Of a stretch of DNA of 64,000 bases, positions 45,975 to 55,847 are shown piece after piece. Location of the stretch: contig CANNSB010000005.1 in the NCBI GenBank assembly GCA_947510165.1, positions 1-64,000 of the forward strand. The letters run 5' to 3'. The stretch comes from an uncultured Clostridia bacterium. Its GTDB lineage: Bacteria; Bacillota; Clostridia; Oscillospirales; Ruminococcaceae. The position numbers and the translations under genes are program-made. The notes beneath the pieces were generated by a model that saw only the letters and a list, made by a program, of their open reading frames with translations, was not told where the DNA came from and made no database searches. Within the stretch, counting starts at the first letter, position 1. The number at the start of each line of letters is the position of its first letter.

Positions 45975-47768
45975 ATGATAGATGAAATGACGGATATTAA
46001 AAGAACCCATTATACTACAGAGTTGTCAAATAAAGATATTTCTAAAACTGTTGTTGTTTGCGGATTTGTTCAAAAAGTTCGAGATAAAGGAAATTTAGTT
46101 TTTGTAGATCTTCGAGATAGAACAGGTATTATACAACTTTCTTTTAACGATAAGACAGAAAAATTAGTTATTAGCAAGGCAAAAACACTTAAGGCTGAGT
46201 ATGTTATTATGGCTGTTGGTGTTGTTATTTCTAGAGAAAGCATAAATAAAGATATAGAAACAGGTGATATAGAAATTATTGTAGAAGATCTTAAGATTTT
46301 ATCTATTTCTAAAACACCTCCTTTTCATATATCAGACGATGTAAATGTAAATGATGAACTTAGATTAAAATATAGATACCTAGATCTTAGAAGACCAGAG
46401 CTTCAAAAAACTATTATGATGAGGCATAAAATAACAAAATGTGTTAGAGATTTTTTTGATCAAGAGAAGTTTTTAGAGATAGAAACGCCGCTTTTAATAA
46501 AATCAACACCAGAGGGGGCAAGGGATTATCTAGTTCCTTCTAGGGTTCATAAAGGAAGTTTTTTTGCTCTTCCACAATCTCCACAACTATACAAACAACT
46601 TCTTATGGTTTCTGGATATGATAGATATTTTCAGATAGCAAGATGTTTTAGAGATGAAGATCTTAGAGCGGATCGTCAGCCAGAGTTTACCCAGATAGAT
46701 GTTGAGATGAGTTTTGTGGAACAACAAGATGTTATAAATATTAATGAAAAGTTTATACAGTATATATTTAAACATATTTTAGATAAAGATATATCTCTTC
46801 CAATCCCTAGGATAGAATATAAAGAGGCGATGGAAAGATTTGGTTCGGACAAACCAGATATTAGATTTGGATTAGAGCTAGTTGATATATCTGATATAGT
46901 TGTAAAAAGCGAGTTTAAGGTTTTTTCTGGAGCTGTAGAGTCTGGCGGATCTGTTCGAGGAATAAATATTTCTGGAGGGTTTGAAAATATTTCTAGAAAA
47001 GATATAGACAAGCTTACATCTTTTGCAAAGACTTATAAAGCCAAAGGAGTTGCTTTTACTAGAATAGGAAATGATAATAATAGTAGTTCTAGTTATGAAA
47101 AATTTTTATCTCAAGATATAATAGATCAGGTTAGGGATAGACTTTCAGCAAAATCAGGTGATGTTATACTTATTGTTGGTGATACAAAAGATGAGATTGT
47201 TTTTGATAGTCTTGGTGCTCTTCGTTTAGAAATTGCTAAAAAACTGAACCTTATAAAAGAGGGAAGTTTTGCACCTTTATGGGTTACAGATTTTCCTTTA
47301 TTTGAATATGACGAAGAAAAAAATAGACTTGTTGCAAAACATCACCCATTTACATCGGTTAAACATGAGGATATAAAAAAGCTAGATGATAAACCTCTAG
47401 AATGTAGAGCCAATGCTTATGATTTTATTTTAAATGGTTGTGAAATTGGTGGTGGATCTATTCGTATAAGCGATAGTGATATGCAGTCAAAGATGTTTAA
47501 TCTTATGGGTTTTGAAAAAGAAGAGATAGATAATCGTTTTGGATTTTTGTTAGAGGCTTTTAAATACGGAGTTCCTCCCCATGGTGGAATTGCCTATGGA
47601 TTGGATAGGCTTGTGATGATTCTTTTAGAAAAAGATAGTATAAAAGATGTTATTGCTTTTCCAAAAGTTCAAAATTCTAGTGAACTTTTGTCTGGTTGTC
47701 CAACTATGGTTGATAAAAATCAACTAGAAGAACTAGGAATAGAATGTCAAAATAAAGAAAAAGAATAG
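45975..47768 (+). CDS. aspS: Aspartyl-tRNA synthetase
   Basis: A 597-residue class IIb synthetase of the bacterial type: N-terminal OB anticodon-binding domain (about 20-110), motif 2 Phe-Arg-Asp-Glu-Asp-Leu-Arg near 222, the inserted GAD domain (about 300-415), and motif 3 Gly-Leu-Asp-Arg-Leu near 535. GGAGA lies 9 nt upstream of the ATG. Its stop codon is within a 20-bp terminator stem. Confidence 0.97.
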   Translation: MIDEMTDIKRTHYTTELSNKDISKTVVVCGFVQKVRDKGNLVFVDLRDRTGIIQLSFNDKTEKLVISKAKTLKAEYVIMAVGVVISRESINKDIETGDIEIIVEDLKILSISKTPPFHISDDVNVNDELRLKYRYLDLRRPELQKTIMMRHKITKCVRDFFDQEKFLEIETPLLIKSTPEGARDYLVPSRVHKGSFFALPQSPQLYKQLLMVSGYDRYFQIARCFRDEDLRADRQPEFTQIDVEMSFVEQQDVININEKFIQYIFKHILDKDISLPIPRIEYKEAMERFGSDKPDIRFGLELVDISDIVVKSEFKVFSGAVESGGSVRGINISGGFENISRKDIDKLTSFAKTYKAKGVAFTRIGNDNNSSSSYEKFLSQDIIDQVRDRLSAKSGDVILIVGDTKDEIVFDSLGALRLEIAKKLNLIKEGSFAPLWVTDFPLFEYDEEKNRLVAKHHPFTSVKHEDIKKLDDKPLECRANAYDFILNGCEIGGGSIRISDSDMQSKMFNLMGFEKEEIDNRFGFLLEAFKYGVPPHGGIAYGLDRLVMILLEKDSIKDVIAFPKVQNSSELLSGCPTMVDKNQLEELGIECQNKEKE

Positions 47769-47795
47769 CAATAAAGCTATTCTTTTTCTTTATTT
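47750..47795. terminator. Terminator after aspS
   Basis: Perfect 20-bp arms 47750-47769/47776-47795 with a 6-nt loop. It contains the last codons and stop of aspS and lies 23 bp from the end of converging gdhA. Confidence 0.9.
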
Positions 47796-47817
47796 AATTA
47801 TATAATTTTTGGTGATA

Positions 47818-49164
47818 TTATAATATTCCTTGTTTAGCCATAGCAGTTGCAACTTTATGAAATCCAGCAATGTTGGATCCGACAACAAGATTATTAGGAT
47901 TATTATATTTTATAGATGTATCGTTAGATATTTTAAATATATTTTTCATAATGGATTCGAGCTTTTTATCAACAGTTTCAAAATCCCAGCTATCTCTAAT
48001 CGAATTTTGTGACATCTCCAATCCTGAAGTTGAAACACCACCAGCATTTGCTGCTTTTCCTGGTGCAAATGATATATTATTTTCTAAAAAAAGATGAACA
48101 GCTTGCTCACAGCAAGGCATATTCGCACCTTCTGCAACGGCGATAACGCCATTTTTTATTAATATTTCAGCGTCTTTAAGAGATAATTCGTTTTGTGTTG
48201 CACAAGGGAGAGCTATATCACAAGGGATAGACCAGATAGATTTCTCTGAAGCTGGATAAAATTCTGCAGAATTGTCTAGATTTATATATTCGGATATTCT
48301 TTGTCGATGATTCTCTTTTATATCAATAATATAAGAAATATTTATACCATTTTTAGCATATATAAATCCACTAGAATCAGACATAGCAACAACACAGGCT
48401 CCAAGCTGTATAGCTTTTTCAGCGGCATAGATTGCTACGTTTCCAGAACCAGAAATAACTATTTTTTTATCCTTAATATCTTGTTTATTTATATTCTCAA
48501 GCATCTCTTTTGTAAAATAGATTAGTCCATATCCTGTGGCCTGTTTTCTAACAAGAGAGCCGCCAAATTCCAAACTTTTTCCTGTTAAAATTCCTGTAAA
48601 TTCGGATTTTATTCTTTTATACTGTCCAAACATATAGCCAATCTCTCTCTCTCCGACTCCGATATCCCCCGCAGGAATATCAGTGTTAGAACCAATATAT
48701 TTAGACAGCTCTGTCATAAAACTTTGACAAAATCTCATTATTTCTCCATCAGATTTTCCTTTTGGGTTAAAATCAGAGCCACCCTTACCACCTCCAAGAG
48801 GAAGTCCAGTAAGACTATTTTTAAATATCTGTTCGAATCCTAAAAATTTTATAATAGATTGATTTACAGATGGGTGGAAACGTAAACCACCTTTGTATGG
48901 TCCTAAAGCAGAGTTGAATTGGACTCTATAACCTGTATTAACATCTATTGTTGTGTCATCCTTTTGATATGCAACACGAAATTCTATAAGACGTTCGGGG
49001 ATAACTATTCTTTCGAGTATACCTGATTTTATTATATAAGGATTTTCCTGTATATATGTTTTTAGAGAAGATAAAACTTCTTTAACAGCTTGTATGAATT
49101 CTACTTGGTGTCCATTTTTAAAGTTTAGATTATCAATAATAGAGTTTATGAATTGGTTTATCAT
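47818..49164 (-). CDS. gdhA: Glutamate dehydrogenase, NADP-type hexameric
   Basis: A 448-residue dehydrogenase interconverting glutamate with 2-oxoglutarate plus ammonia. The active-site region is Gly-Gly-Gly-Lys-Gly-Gly-Ser-Asp-Phe-Asn-Pro-Lys-Gly, with the catalytic Lys in Pro-Leu-Gly-Gly-Gly-Lys; Pro-Ala-Gly-Asp-Ile-Gly-Val-Gly follows and the nucleotide motif is Ser-Gly-Ser-Gly-Asn-Val-Ala. ATG 49164 (GAGG 6 nt upstream) gives the family's normal length; an ATG at 49203 has no ribosome binding site. It is a single-gene unit on the lagging side. Confidence 0.96.
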   Translation of the reverse strand: MINQFINSIIDNLNFKNGHQVEFIQAVKEVLSSLKTYIQENPYIIKSGILERIVIPERLIEFRVAYQKDDTTIDVNTGYRVQFNSALGPYKGGLRFHPSVNQSIIKFLGFEQIFKNSLTGLPLGGGKGGSDFNPKGKSDGEIMRFCQSFMTELSKYIGSNTDIPAGDIGVGEREIGYMFGQYKRIKSEFTGILTGKSLEFGGSLVRKQATGYGLIYFTKEMLENINKQDIKDKKIVISGSGNVAIYAAEKAIQLGACVVAMSDSSGFIYAKNGINISYIIDIKENHRQRISEYINLDNSAEFYPASEKSIWSIPCDIALPCATQNELSLKDAEILIKNGVIAVAEGANMPCCEQAVHLFLENNISFAPGKAANAGGVSTSGLEMSQNSIRDSWDFETVDKKLESIMKNIFKISNDTSIKYNNPNNLVVGSNIAGFHKVATAMAKQGIL

Positions 49165-49350
49165 AAAAAACCTCGTTCCTTTAAAATTTATATATCTATA
49201 CATTATAATATATAATATAAAAAATATGTAGAAAAGTTTAAATAAATCTTAAAGAAATCGTATTTATTCTTTTCAAATTTTATTTATTGGTATATAATAA
49301 AATAAGAGTTAAAAGTTTAATAATATAGGCTTAAAGAGAGAGGTATAATT

Positions 49351-49938
49351 ATGCTTTCAAAAGATAATATAAATGATATACTAAAACAAGCTAATGTTTT
49401 GCTAGAAGGACATTTTTTGCTTACATCTGGTAAACATAGTGAAAAATATCTACAGTGTGCGAACATTTTTAGAAATACAAAATATGCAGAAATATTGTCT
49501 AAAGAACTTTGGGAAAGGTTTAAAGATATAGAAGTTGATCTTATAGTTGGTCCAGCTTTGGGAGCGGTTCAGATGGCATATGAAGTTTCTAGACATTTTG
49601 GAGTTGAAAACTTTTTTACAGAAAGAAATGCAGAAGGCAAGATGTTTTTAGGAAGAAGTTTTGAGATAAAAAAAGGAACAAGAGTTTTAGTTGTTGAAGA
49701 TGTTATAACAACAGGGGGATCGGTTAGAGAGGTTATACAGGTTATAAAAGAGAAAGAGGGAGTTGTTGTTGGAGTTGGTTCTATCGTTGATAGAACTGGT
49801 GGAAATGTTGATTTTTCTGTCCCTCTAAAAAGCGTTATAACTGTAGATGTAGAAGCTTTTGATCCATTAGAGTGTCCTATATGTAAAAATACCGATACAC
49901 CTCTTGTAAAACCAGGAAGCAGAATCTTTAAAAAATAG
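49351..49938 (+). CDS. pyrE: Orotate phosphoribosyltransferase
   Basis: A 195-residue phosphoribosyltransferase of UMP synthesis. The PRPP motif is Val-Leu-Val-Val-Glu-Asp-Val-Ile-Thr-Thr-Gly-Gly-Ser near residue 112, and the N-terminal Ser-Gly-Lys-His-Ser-x-Lys-Tyr is typical. It is unlinked to other pyr genes here and precedes radC by 12 nt. Confidence 0.94.
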   Translation: MLSKDNINDILKQANVLLEGHFLLTSGKHSEKYLQCANIFRNTKYAEILSKELWERFKDIEVDLIVGPALGAVQMAYEVSRHFGVENFFTERNAEGKMFLGRSFEIKKGTRVLVVEDVITTGGSVREVIQVIKEKEGVVVGVGSIVDRTGGNVDFSVPLKSVITVDVEAFDPLECPICKNTDTPLVKPGSRIFKK

Positions 49939-49950
49939 GGGTCTTAATAA

Positions 49951-50652
49951 ATGGCAGATAATATACATGGTGGTCATAGACAAAGACTAAAGGATAGATT
50001 TATAAAAGATGGTCTAGACTCTTTTGAGCCCCACAATATATTAGAATTATTATTATTTTTTGGGATATCTAGGGCGGATACTAATACAATTTCTCATAAT
50101 TTGATAGATATGTTTGGATCTCTTTCTGGTGTTTTTGATGCTCCATTTGAAGAATTAGTTAAAGTTGATGGAGTTGGCAAAAGTATAGCAACTTTGATAA
50201 AACTTATTCCTGAGATTAGCAGGATGTATATGATTGATAAGTGTGATTCTAAACAGCATTTAAATACCACAAAAAAGGTGGGAGATTTTCTTCTTCCAAA
50301 ATTTATAGGAAGAACAACAGAGGTTGTCTATCTTATATGTTTAGATAATTCTTGTAAAGTTCTCCATTGTGGAATATTATTTGAAGGAACTGTCAATGCT
50401 GCTAGTATAAGCATACGAAAAATTATAGAAGTTGCTATAAAATTTAATGCTAGTAATATAATTTTATCTCATAATCATCCAACAGGAGTTGCTCTTCCTT
50501 CAAACGAAGATATAGTTACAACTGATAGAGTTGTAAAAGCTTTACAGGTTATAGGGATAAGTCTTTTAGACCATATTATAGTTGCTAGAAATGATTTTGT
50601 CTCTTTAGCAGATAGTGGACATCTTTCATATATAAAGGGAGATATAATATAA
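49951..50652 (+). CDS. radC: RadC/YsxA-family JAB-domain protein
   Basis: A 233-residue protein with an N-terminal helix-hairpin-helix part (Val-Asp-Gly-Val-Gly-Lys-Ser near 72) and a C-terminal JAB/JAMM metalloprotease-like domain with Ser-His-Asn-His-Pro-Thr-Gly ... Asp near 173. Despite the name its repair role is doubtful. It ends with a terminator before uvrB. Confidence 0.93.
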   Translation: MADNIHGGHRQRLKDRFIKDGLDSFEPHNILELLLFFGISRADTNTISHNLIDMFGSLSGVFDAPFEELVKVDGVGKSIATLIKLIPEISRMYMIDKCDSKQHLNTTKKVGDFLLPKFIGRTTEVVYLICLDNSCKVLHCGILFEGTVNAASISIRKIIEVAIKFNASNIILSHNHPTGVALPSNEDIVTTDRVVKALQVIGISLLDHIIVARNDFVSLADSGHLSYIKGDII

Positions 50653-50658
50653 AAAATG

Positions 50659-50698
50659 AGGTTAGTTTGAAAATATATTTTTTCAGACTAACCTTTTA
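50659..50698 (+). terminator. Terminator after radC
   Basis: A 15-bp stem with one wobble (from 50659-50666 paired to 50687-50694 inward), followed by TTTT. Confidence 0.82.
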
Positions 50699-50715
50699 AA
50701 AAAGGGGGAATATCT

Positions 50716-52674
50716 ATGGATAAATTTCAGCTTGTTTCAGAGTATAAGCCAACAGGAGATCAACCAAAGGCAATTCAAAAATTGGTAGAAGGGATAGAAA
50801 AAGGTTTTAGAGAACAAACTTTATTAGGTGTTACAGGATCTGGAAAAACTTATACTATGGCAAATGTTATAGAAAAAATTGGAAAACCAACACTAGTTTT
50901 AGCACATAATAAAACTTTGGCAGCACAACTATGTAGTGAGTTTAAAGAGTTTTTTCCAAATAATTCTGTAGAATATTTTGTTAGTTATTATGACTATTAT
51001 CAACCTGAGGCATATGTTGCTTCTACTGATACTTATATAGAAAAAGACAGTGCTATAAATGATGAGATAGAGAAGCTTCGACATTCTGCGACAAATTCTA
51101 TAGCAGAAAGAAAAGATTTAATAGTTGTAGCAAGTGTTTCTTGTATATATAGTTTGGGAAATCCGATAGATTATAAAAATATGGTTATATCCTTGAGAGA
51201 AGGGATGGAAAAAAATAGAGATGAGCTTATAAAAAAGTTAATAGATATACAGTATGAGAGAAATGATGTAAATTTTCAGAAGAATAAATTTAGGGTTAGA
51301 GGAGATGTGCTAGAGATCTATCCACCGTATTCTAAGGGGCAGGTTATAAGGGTGGATTTTTTTGGGGATGAGATAGAAAAGATAAGCGAGATAAATCCAC
51401 TAACAGGGGAAGTTTTACAGGGGGTGTCCCATGTTGCAATCTATCCTGCATCTCATTATATATTTGAAAGAGAAAAGATAAATATAGCTATAAAAGAGAT
51501 AGAAGATGAACTATCCAATAGGATAAAATATTTTGAAGATAATGAAATGTTGTTGGAAGCACAGAGGATAAAACAGAGGACAATGTATGACCTTGAGATG
51601 TTGTTGGAGATTGGCTTTTGTAAAGGTGTAGAAAATTATTCTAGAGTTTTATCAGGAAGACCAGAAGGAAGTGTCCCATATTCCCTTATTGACCATTTTC
51701 CAGAAGATTTTTTGATGATTATTGATGAATCTCATGTTATGCTTCCTCAAATTAGGGGGATGTTTGGAGGAGACTATGCAAGAAAAAAAATGTTGGTGGA
51801 CTATGGGTTTAGACTTCCGTCGGCTTTTGACAATAGACCATTAAATTTTGATGAATTTTATAAAAAGATAAATCAGGCAGTTTATGTATCTGCAACTCCA
51901 TCAGATTTCGAAAAAGAACATAGCAGTCAGATAGTTCAACAGGTTATAAGGCCGACTGGCTTGTTGGATCCCACTATAGATGTTAAGCTTATTGAGGGGC
52001 AGATAGAGGATATTTTATATCAAATAAACGAAAGAATAAAAAAAGATGAAAGAGTTTTTATAACAACACTAACCAAAAAGATGTCAGAAGATCTTACAAA
52101 TTTTCTTCTAGACCATGGAATAAAGGTTAAATATATCCATTGTGATATAGATACAATGGAGAGGATGGAAATTTTAAGAGATTTGAGATTAGGAAAATTT
52201 GATGTCTTAATAGGGATAAACCTTTTAAGAGAGGGGATAGATGTTCCGGAAGTTTCTTTGGTTTGTATCCTTGATGCAGATAAACAAGGTTTTCTAAGAA
52301 GCGAGAGTGCACTTATACAAACGATAGGAAGAGCGGCGAGAAATAGCAACGGACATGTTATAATGTATGCAGATATTGTGACAAATGCAATGGAAAAGGC
52401 TATAACAGAAACACAAAGAAGAAGAGAAATCCAGATAAAATATAATATAGAAAATGATATAACTCCTACTACTATAAAAAAAGATATTAGAGATATTATC
52501 GAGATAAGTAAAAAAAATAAGAAGACTAAACAAGACGTGTCTAGGATGAGTATAGAAGAAAAACAAAAACTTATTATTACATTAAAAAAAGATATGAAAG
52601 AAGCAGCAAGACTTTTAGAGTTTGAGCATGCTGCATTTTTAAGAGATAGATTAAAAGAGGTAGAGCATAGTTAG
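50716..52674 (+). CDS. uvrB: Excinuclease ABC subunit B
   Basis: The 652-residue DNA damage-verifying helicase of nucleotide excision repair. Walker A is Gly-Val-Thr-Gly-Ser-Gly-Lys-Thr near residue 37, the beta-hairpin contains Tyr-Tyr-Asp-Tyr-Tyr-Gln-Pro-Glu-Ala, helicase motif VI reads Gln-Thr-Ile-Gly-Arg-Ala-Ala-Arg-Asn, and the C-terminal UVR motif that binds UvrC is intact. uvrA follows 20 nt later. Confidence 0.98.
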   Translation: MDKFQLVSEYKPTGDQPKAIQKLVEGIEKGFREQTLLGVTGSGKTYTMANVIEKIGKPTLVLAHNKTLAAQLCSEFKEFFPNNSVEYFVSYYDYYQPEAYVASTDTYIEKDSAINDEIEKLRHSATNSIAERKDLIVVASVSCIYSLGNPIDYKNMVISLREGMEKNRDELIKKLIDIQYERNDVNFQKNKFRVRGDVLEIYPPYSKGQVIRVDFFGDEIEKISEINPLTGEVLQGVSHVAIYPASHYIFEREKINIAIKEIEDELSNRIKYFEDNEMLLEAQRIKQRTMYDLEMLLEIGFCKGVENYSRVLSGRPEGSVPYSLIDHFPEDFLMIIDESHVMLPQIRGMFGGDYARKKMLVDYGFRLPSAFDNRPLNFDEFYKKINQAVYVSATPSDFEKEHSSQIVQQVIRPTGLLDPTIDVKLIEGQIEDILYQINERIKKDERVFITTLTKKMSEDLTNFLLDHGIKVKYIHCDIDTMERMEILRDLRLGKFDVLIGINLLREGIDVPEVSLVCILDADKQGFLRSESALIQTIGRAARNSNGHVIMYADIVTNAMEKAITETQRRREIQIKYNIENDITPTTIKKDIRDIIEISKKNKKTKQDVSRMSIEEKQKLIITLKKDMKEAARLLEFEHAAFLRDRLKEVEHS

Positions 52675-52694
52675 AAATATAGAAAGGTGGATAT

Positions 52695-55514
52695 ATGAGT
52701 ATAGATAAGATAGTTATAAAAGGGGCAAGAGAGAATAATTTAAAAAATATAGATATATCTTTACCGAGAGATAAGCTTATAGTTTTTACGGGACCATCAG
52801 GTTCTGGAAAGTCTTCATTAGCCTTTGATACAATATATGCAGAGGGGCAAAGAAGATATGTAGAGAGTCTTTCTGCATATGCAAGACAGTTTTTAGGACA
52901 GATGGAAAAGCCAGAGGTTGAATATATAGAAGGGCTATCTCCCGCAATATCCATAGACCAAAAGACAACAAATAAAAATCCGAGATCAACAGTAGGAACA
53001 GTTACAGAGATATATGATTATTTAAGACTTTTATTTGCACGAGTGGGAAAAGCACACTGCACTGTCTGTAAAAGAGAGATAGAAAAACAAACGATAGATC
53101 AAATTGTAGATCGGGTTATGACATTAAAGGTAGGGGAAAAGATTCAAATTTTATCTCCAATAATAAGATCAAAAAAAGGGGAGCATAGAAAAGAGATAGA
53201 AGGAATAAAAAGAAATGGATATGTTCGAGTTCGAGTAGATGGAAATATGTATGATATATCCGAAACAATAGAGCTGGATAAAAATAAGAAACATAGTATA
53301 GAAGTTATAATTGATAGACTGGTGGTTAAACCTGAGATTAGAGAGAGACTTTCGGATAGCATACAAACAGCTGTAGCTTTGTCAGATGGTTTAGTTTTGA
53401 TAAACATTTTTTCAGAGGATCGAGATATTATGTTTTCTCAAAACTATTCTTGTCCAGATCATGATATATGTATAGATGAGATTTCTCCTAGCATGTTTTC
53501 TTTTAACAATCCTAAAGGAGCGTGTGAGAATTGTATGGGAATAGGAACAACTATGAAGATAAACGAAAAAAAACTTATAGTTGATGAAAATTTTTCTATA
53601 AACCAAGGAGGGATTCGAGCTTGTGGATGGGATTTAAGTGAGGGACAGAGTATTGGAAATATGTATATACAAGCTTTGTCAGAAAGATATAAATTTAAGT
53701 TAGATATACCTATAAAAAAACTTAAAAAAACGTTTTTAGATATAATATTTTATGGAAATAAAGGGGAAGAGTTAGATTTTGTTCATAAACATGGGGTTTA
53801 TAAAGGAAGTTTTGAAGGGATAGTTAATAATCTAGAAAGAAGATATAAAGAAACCCAAAGCTCTGCAGTTAGAGAAGATATAGCGAAATATATGACAATT
53901 TCTAGTTGTTCTTGTTGTAAAGGGGAAAGACTTAATGCTATAACTCTAGGAATTACAGTTGGTGGAATAAATATCAGTAAATTCAGTGTGAAAAGTGTGG
54001 AAGAATGTATTGATTTTATAGAATTGTTGAAACTATCTAAAGGGGATATGAAGATAGCTGATAGAATTATAGAAGAGATAAAAAAAAGACTTTTATTTTT
54101 AAAGAGTGTGGGATTAGACTATTTAACTCTGTCTAGGTCTGCGGCGACCCTTTCAGGAGGAGAGAGCCAGAGAATAAGACTGGCGACACAGATTGGATCT
54201 TCTCTTGTGGGTGTTTTGTATATCCTTGATGAGCCAAGTATAGGTCTTCATCAAAAAGATAATATGAGATTGATAGAAACACTTAAGCATTTAAGAGATA
54301 TAGGAAATACAGTAATAGTTGTAGAACATGATGAGGATACAATGAAAGAGGCAGACTATATAGTTGATATTGGACCGGGAGCAGGGGTTCATGGAGGAGA
54401 GATAATTTTTGCTGGAACTGTTGAAGGGATAAAAAAATGCGATAAGTCTGAAACAGGGAGATATTTAAATGGAGAAAAAAGCATTCCAGTGCCAGAAAAT
54501 AGAAGATTAGGGTTGGGCAAAAAGATATCAATAAAAGGTGCAAAAGCAAATAATCTAAAAGATGTTGATGTAGAATTTCCTATAGGTACTTTAAGCTGTG
54601 TGACTGGAGTTTCTGGGTCGGGGAAATCTACATTAATAAATGAGATTTTATATAAATATGCAAGTCAGAAGATAAATAGGGCTAAAGATGATGCAGGAGA
54701 GCATAAAAGTATAGAAGGTATAGAAAATTTTGATAAAATAATAGGAATAAATCAATCTCCTATAGGACGTACACCAAGGTCAAACCCCGCGACATATACA
54801 GGTGTTTTCACAGATATTAGAGAGATCTTTGCAGCTACAAATGATGCAAAATCAAAAGGTTTTATCTCTAGCAGATTTAGTTTTAACATAAAAGGGGGAA
54901 GATGTGAATCGTGCCAAGGGGATGGAATAATAAAGATAGAGATGCATTTTTTGTCAGATATATTTGTAACCTGTGAGGTTTGTAAAGGACATAGATATAA
55001 TAGAGATACCCTTTCTATAAAATATAAAGATAAAAATATATATGATATTCTAGAGATGACTGTGGAACAAGGGGGAGAATTTTTCAAGAATATACCAAAA
55101 ATTTACAGAAAATTAAAATGTTTAGAAGATGTTGGACTAGGATATATAAAGATTGGACAGAGTGCACCAAGTTTATCGGGGGGAGAAAGTCAGCGGGTTA
55201 AACTAGCGACCGAACTTTCTAAAATTTCTACAGGAAAAACATTATATATATTAGATGAACCAACCACAGGTTTGCATGTATCTGATGTTGCTAATCTAAT
55301 AAAAGTTCTTCAAAAATTAGTTGAAATGGGAAATACAATGATAATAATTGAGCATAATTTAGACATAATAAAAACAGCGGACTATATAGTGGATATAGGA
55401 CCAGAAGGTGGACATAGAGGGGGACGAATTATTGGATGTGGAACACCGGAAGATATAGCGGAAAATAAAGACTCGTACACAGGTTTATATTTAAAAAAAA
55501 TCTTGTATAAATAG
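52695..55514 (+). CDS. uvrA: Excinuclease ABC subunit A
   Basis: A 939-residue ABC-type damage-recognition ATPase. It has two Walker A sites (Gly-Pro-Ser-Gly-Ser-Gly-Lys-Ser near 32; Gly-Val-Ser-Gly-Ser-Gly-Lys-Ser near 640), two Leu-Ser-Gly-Gly-Glu-Ser-Gln-Arg signatures, and zinc modules with Cys-Glu-Asn-Cys and Cys-Glu-Ser-Cys ... Cys-Glu-Val-Cys. Length is normal. It forms an operon with uvrB. Confidence 0.98.
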   Translation: MSIDKIVIKGARENNLKNIDISLPRDKLIVFTGPSGSGKSSLAFDTIYAEGQRRYVESLSAYARQFLGQMEKPEVEYIEGLSPAISIDQKTTNKNPRSTVGTVTEIYDYLRLLFARVGKAHCTVCKREIEKQTIDQIVDRVMTLKVGEKIQILSPIIRSKKGEHRKEIEGIKRNGYVRVRVDGNMYDISETIELDKNKKHSIEVIIDRLVVKPEIRERLSDSIQTAVALSDGLVLINIFSEDRDIMFSQNYSCPDHDICIDEISPSMFSFNNPKGACENCMGIGTTMKINEKKLIVDENFSINQGGIRACGWDLSEGQSIGNMYIQALSERYKFKLDIPIKKLKKTFLDIIFYGNKGEELDFVHKHGVYKGSFEGIVNNLERRYKETQSSAVREDIAKYMTISSCSCCKGERLNAITLGITVGGINISKFSVKSVEECIDFIELLKLSKGDMKIADRIIEEIKKRLLFLKSVGLDYLTLSRSAATLSGGESQRIRLATQIGSSLVGVLYILDEPSIGLHQKDNMRLIETLKHLRDIGNTVIVVEHDEDTMKEADYIVDIGPGAGVHGGEIIFAGTVEGIKKCDKSETGRYLNGEKSIPVPENRRLGLGKKISIKGAKANNLKDVDVEFPIGTLSCVTGVSGSGKSTLINEILYKYASQKINRAKDDAGEHKSIEGIENFDKIIGINQSPIGRTPRSNPATYTGVFTDIREIFAATNDAKSKGFISSRFSFNIKGGRCESCQGDGIIKIEMHFLSDIFVTCEVCKGHRYNRDTLSIKYKDKNIYDILEMTVEQGGEFFKNIPKIYRKLKCLEDVGLGYIKIGQSAPSLSGGESQRVKLATELSKISTGKTLYILDEPTTGLHVSDVANLIKVLQKLVEMGNTMIIIEHNLDIIKTADYIVDIGPEGGHRGGRIIGCGTPEDIAENKDSYTGLYLKKILYK

Positions 55515-55516
55515 AG

Positions 55517-55545
55517 TTTACAAAAGTATATTGGTATGGTATAGT
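55517..55545 (+). promoter_or_regulatory. Probable promoter of rubredoxin-fprA
   Basis: TTTACA (55517-55522), 17 nt, TATAGT (55540-55545). The leader then carries two copies of TTTAAATTAAAT (near 55565 and 55603). Confidence 0.5.
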
Positions 55546-55664
55546 TTTTATATAGTTTGTAAGATTTAAATTAAATGGTATAAAAAATTTAGTTTTATAA
55601 ACTTTAAATTAAATACTTTAAAATAAAAATTTTAATAAATATTAAAAAAATGGAGGTTTTATTT

Positions 55665-55826
55665 ATGCAAAAATATATTTGTATAATATGTGGATATATA
55701 TATGATCCAGAAACAGGTTGTGCAGACCAAGGAATTCCTGCTGGAGTTGCTTGGGAAGATGTTCGTGAAGATTATCTTTGTCCTTTATGTGATGTAGGAA
55801 AAGATCAATTTGAGCCAACAGAGTAA
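55665..55826 (+). CDS. rub: Rubredoxin
   Basis: A 53-residue one-iron electron carrier with the two Cys-x2-Cys pairs (Cys-Ile-Ile-Cys-Gly-Tyr and Cys-Pro-Leu-Cys) plus Tyr-Asp-Pro-Glu-x-Gly, the canonical rubredoxin fold. GGAGG is 8 nt upstream of the ATG. It lies 21 nt before the flavodiiron protein gene, for which it is the usual electron donor. Confidence 0.97.
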   Translation: MQKYICIICGYIYDPETGCADQGIPAGVAWEDVREDYLCPLCDVGKDQFEPTE

Positions 55827-55847
55827 ATAAATTTAGGGGGAAATAAA

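Noticed and set aside
54752-55087. 111-codon open frame antisense to uvrA
   Set aside because: Entirely within uvrA, with no start context or known family.
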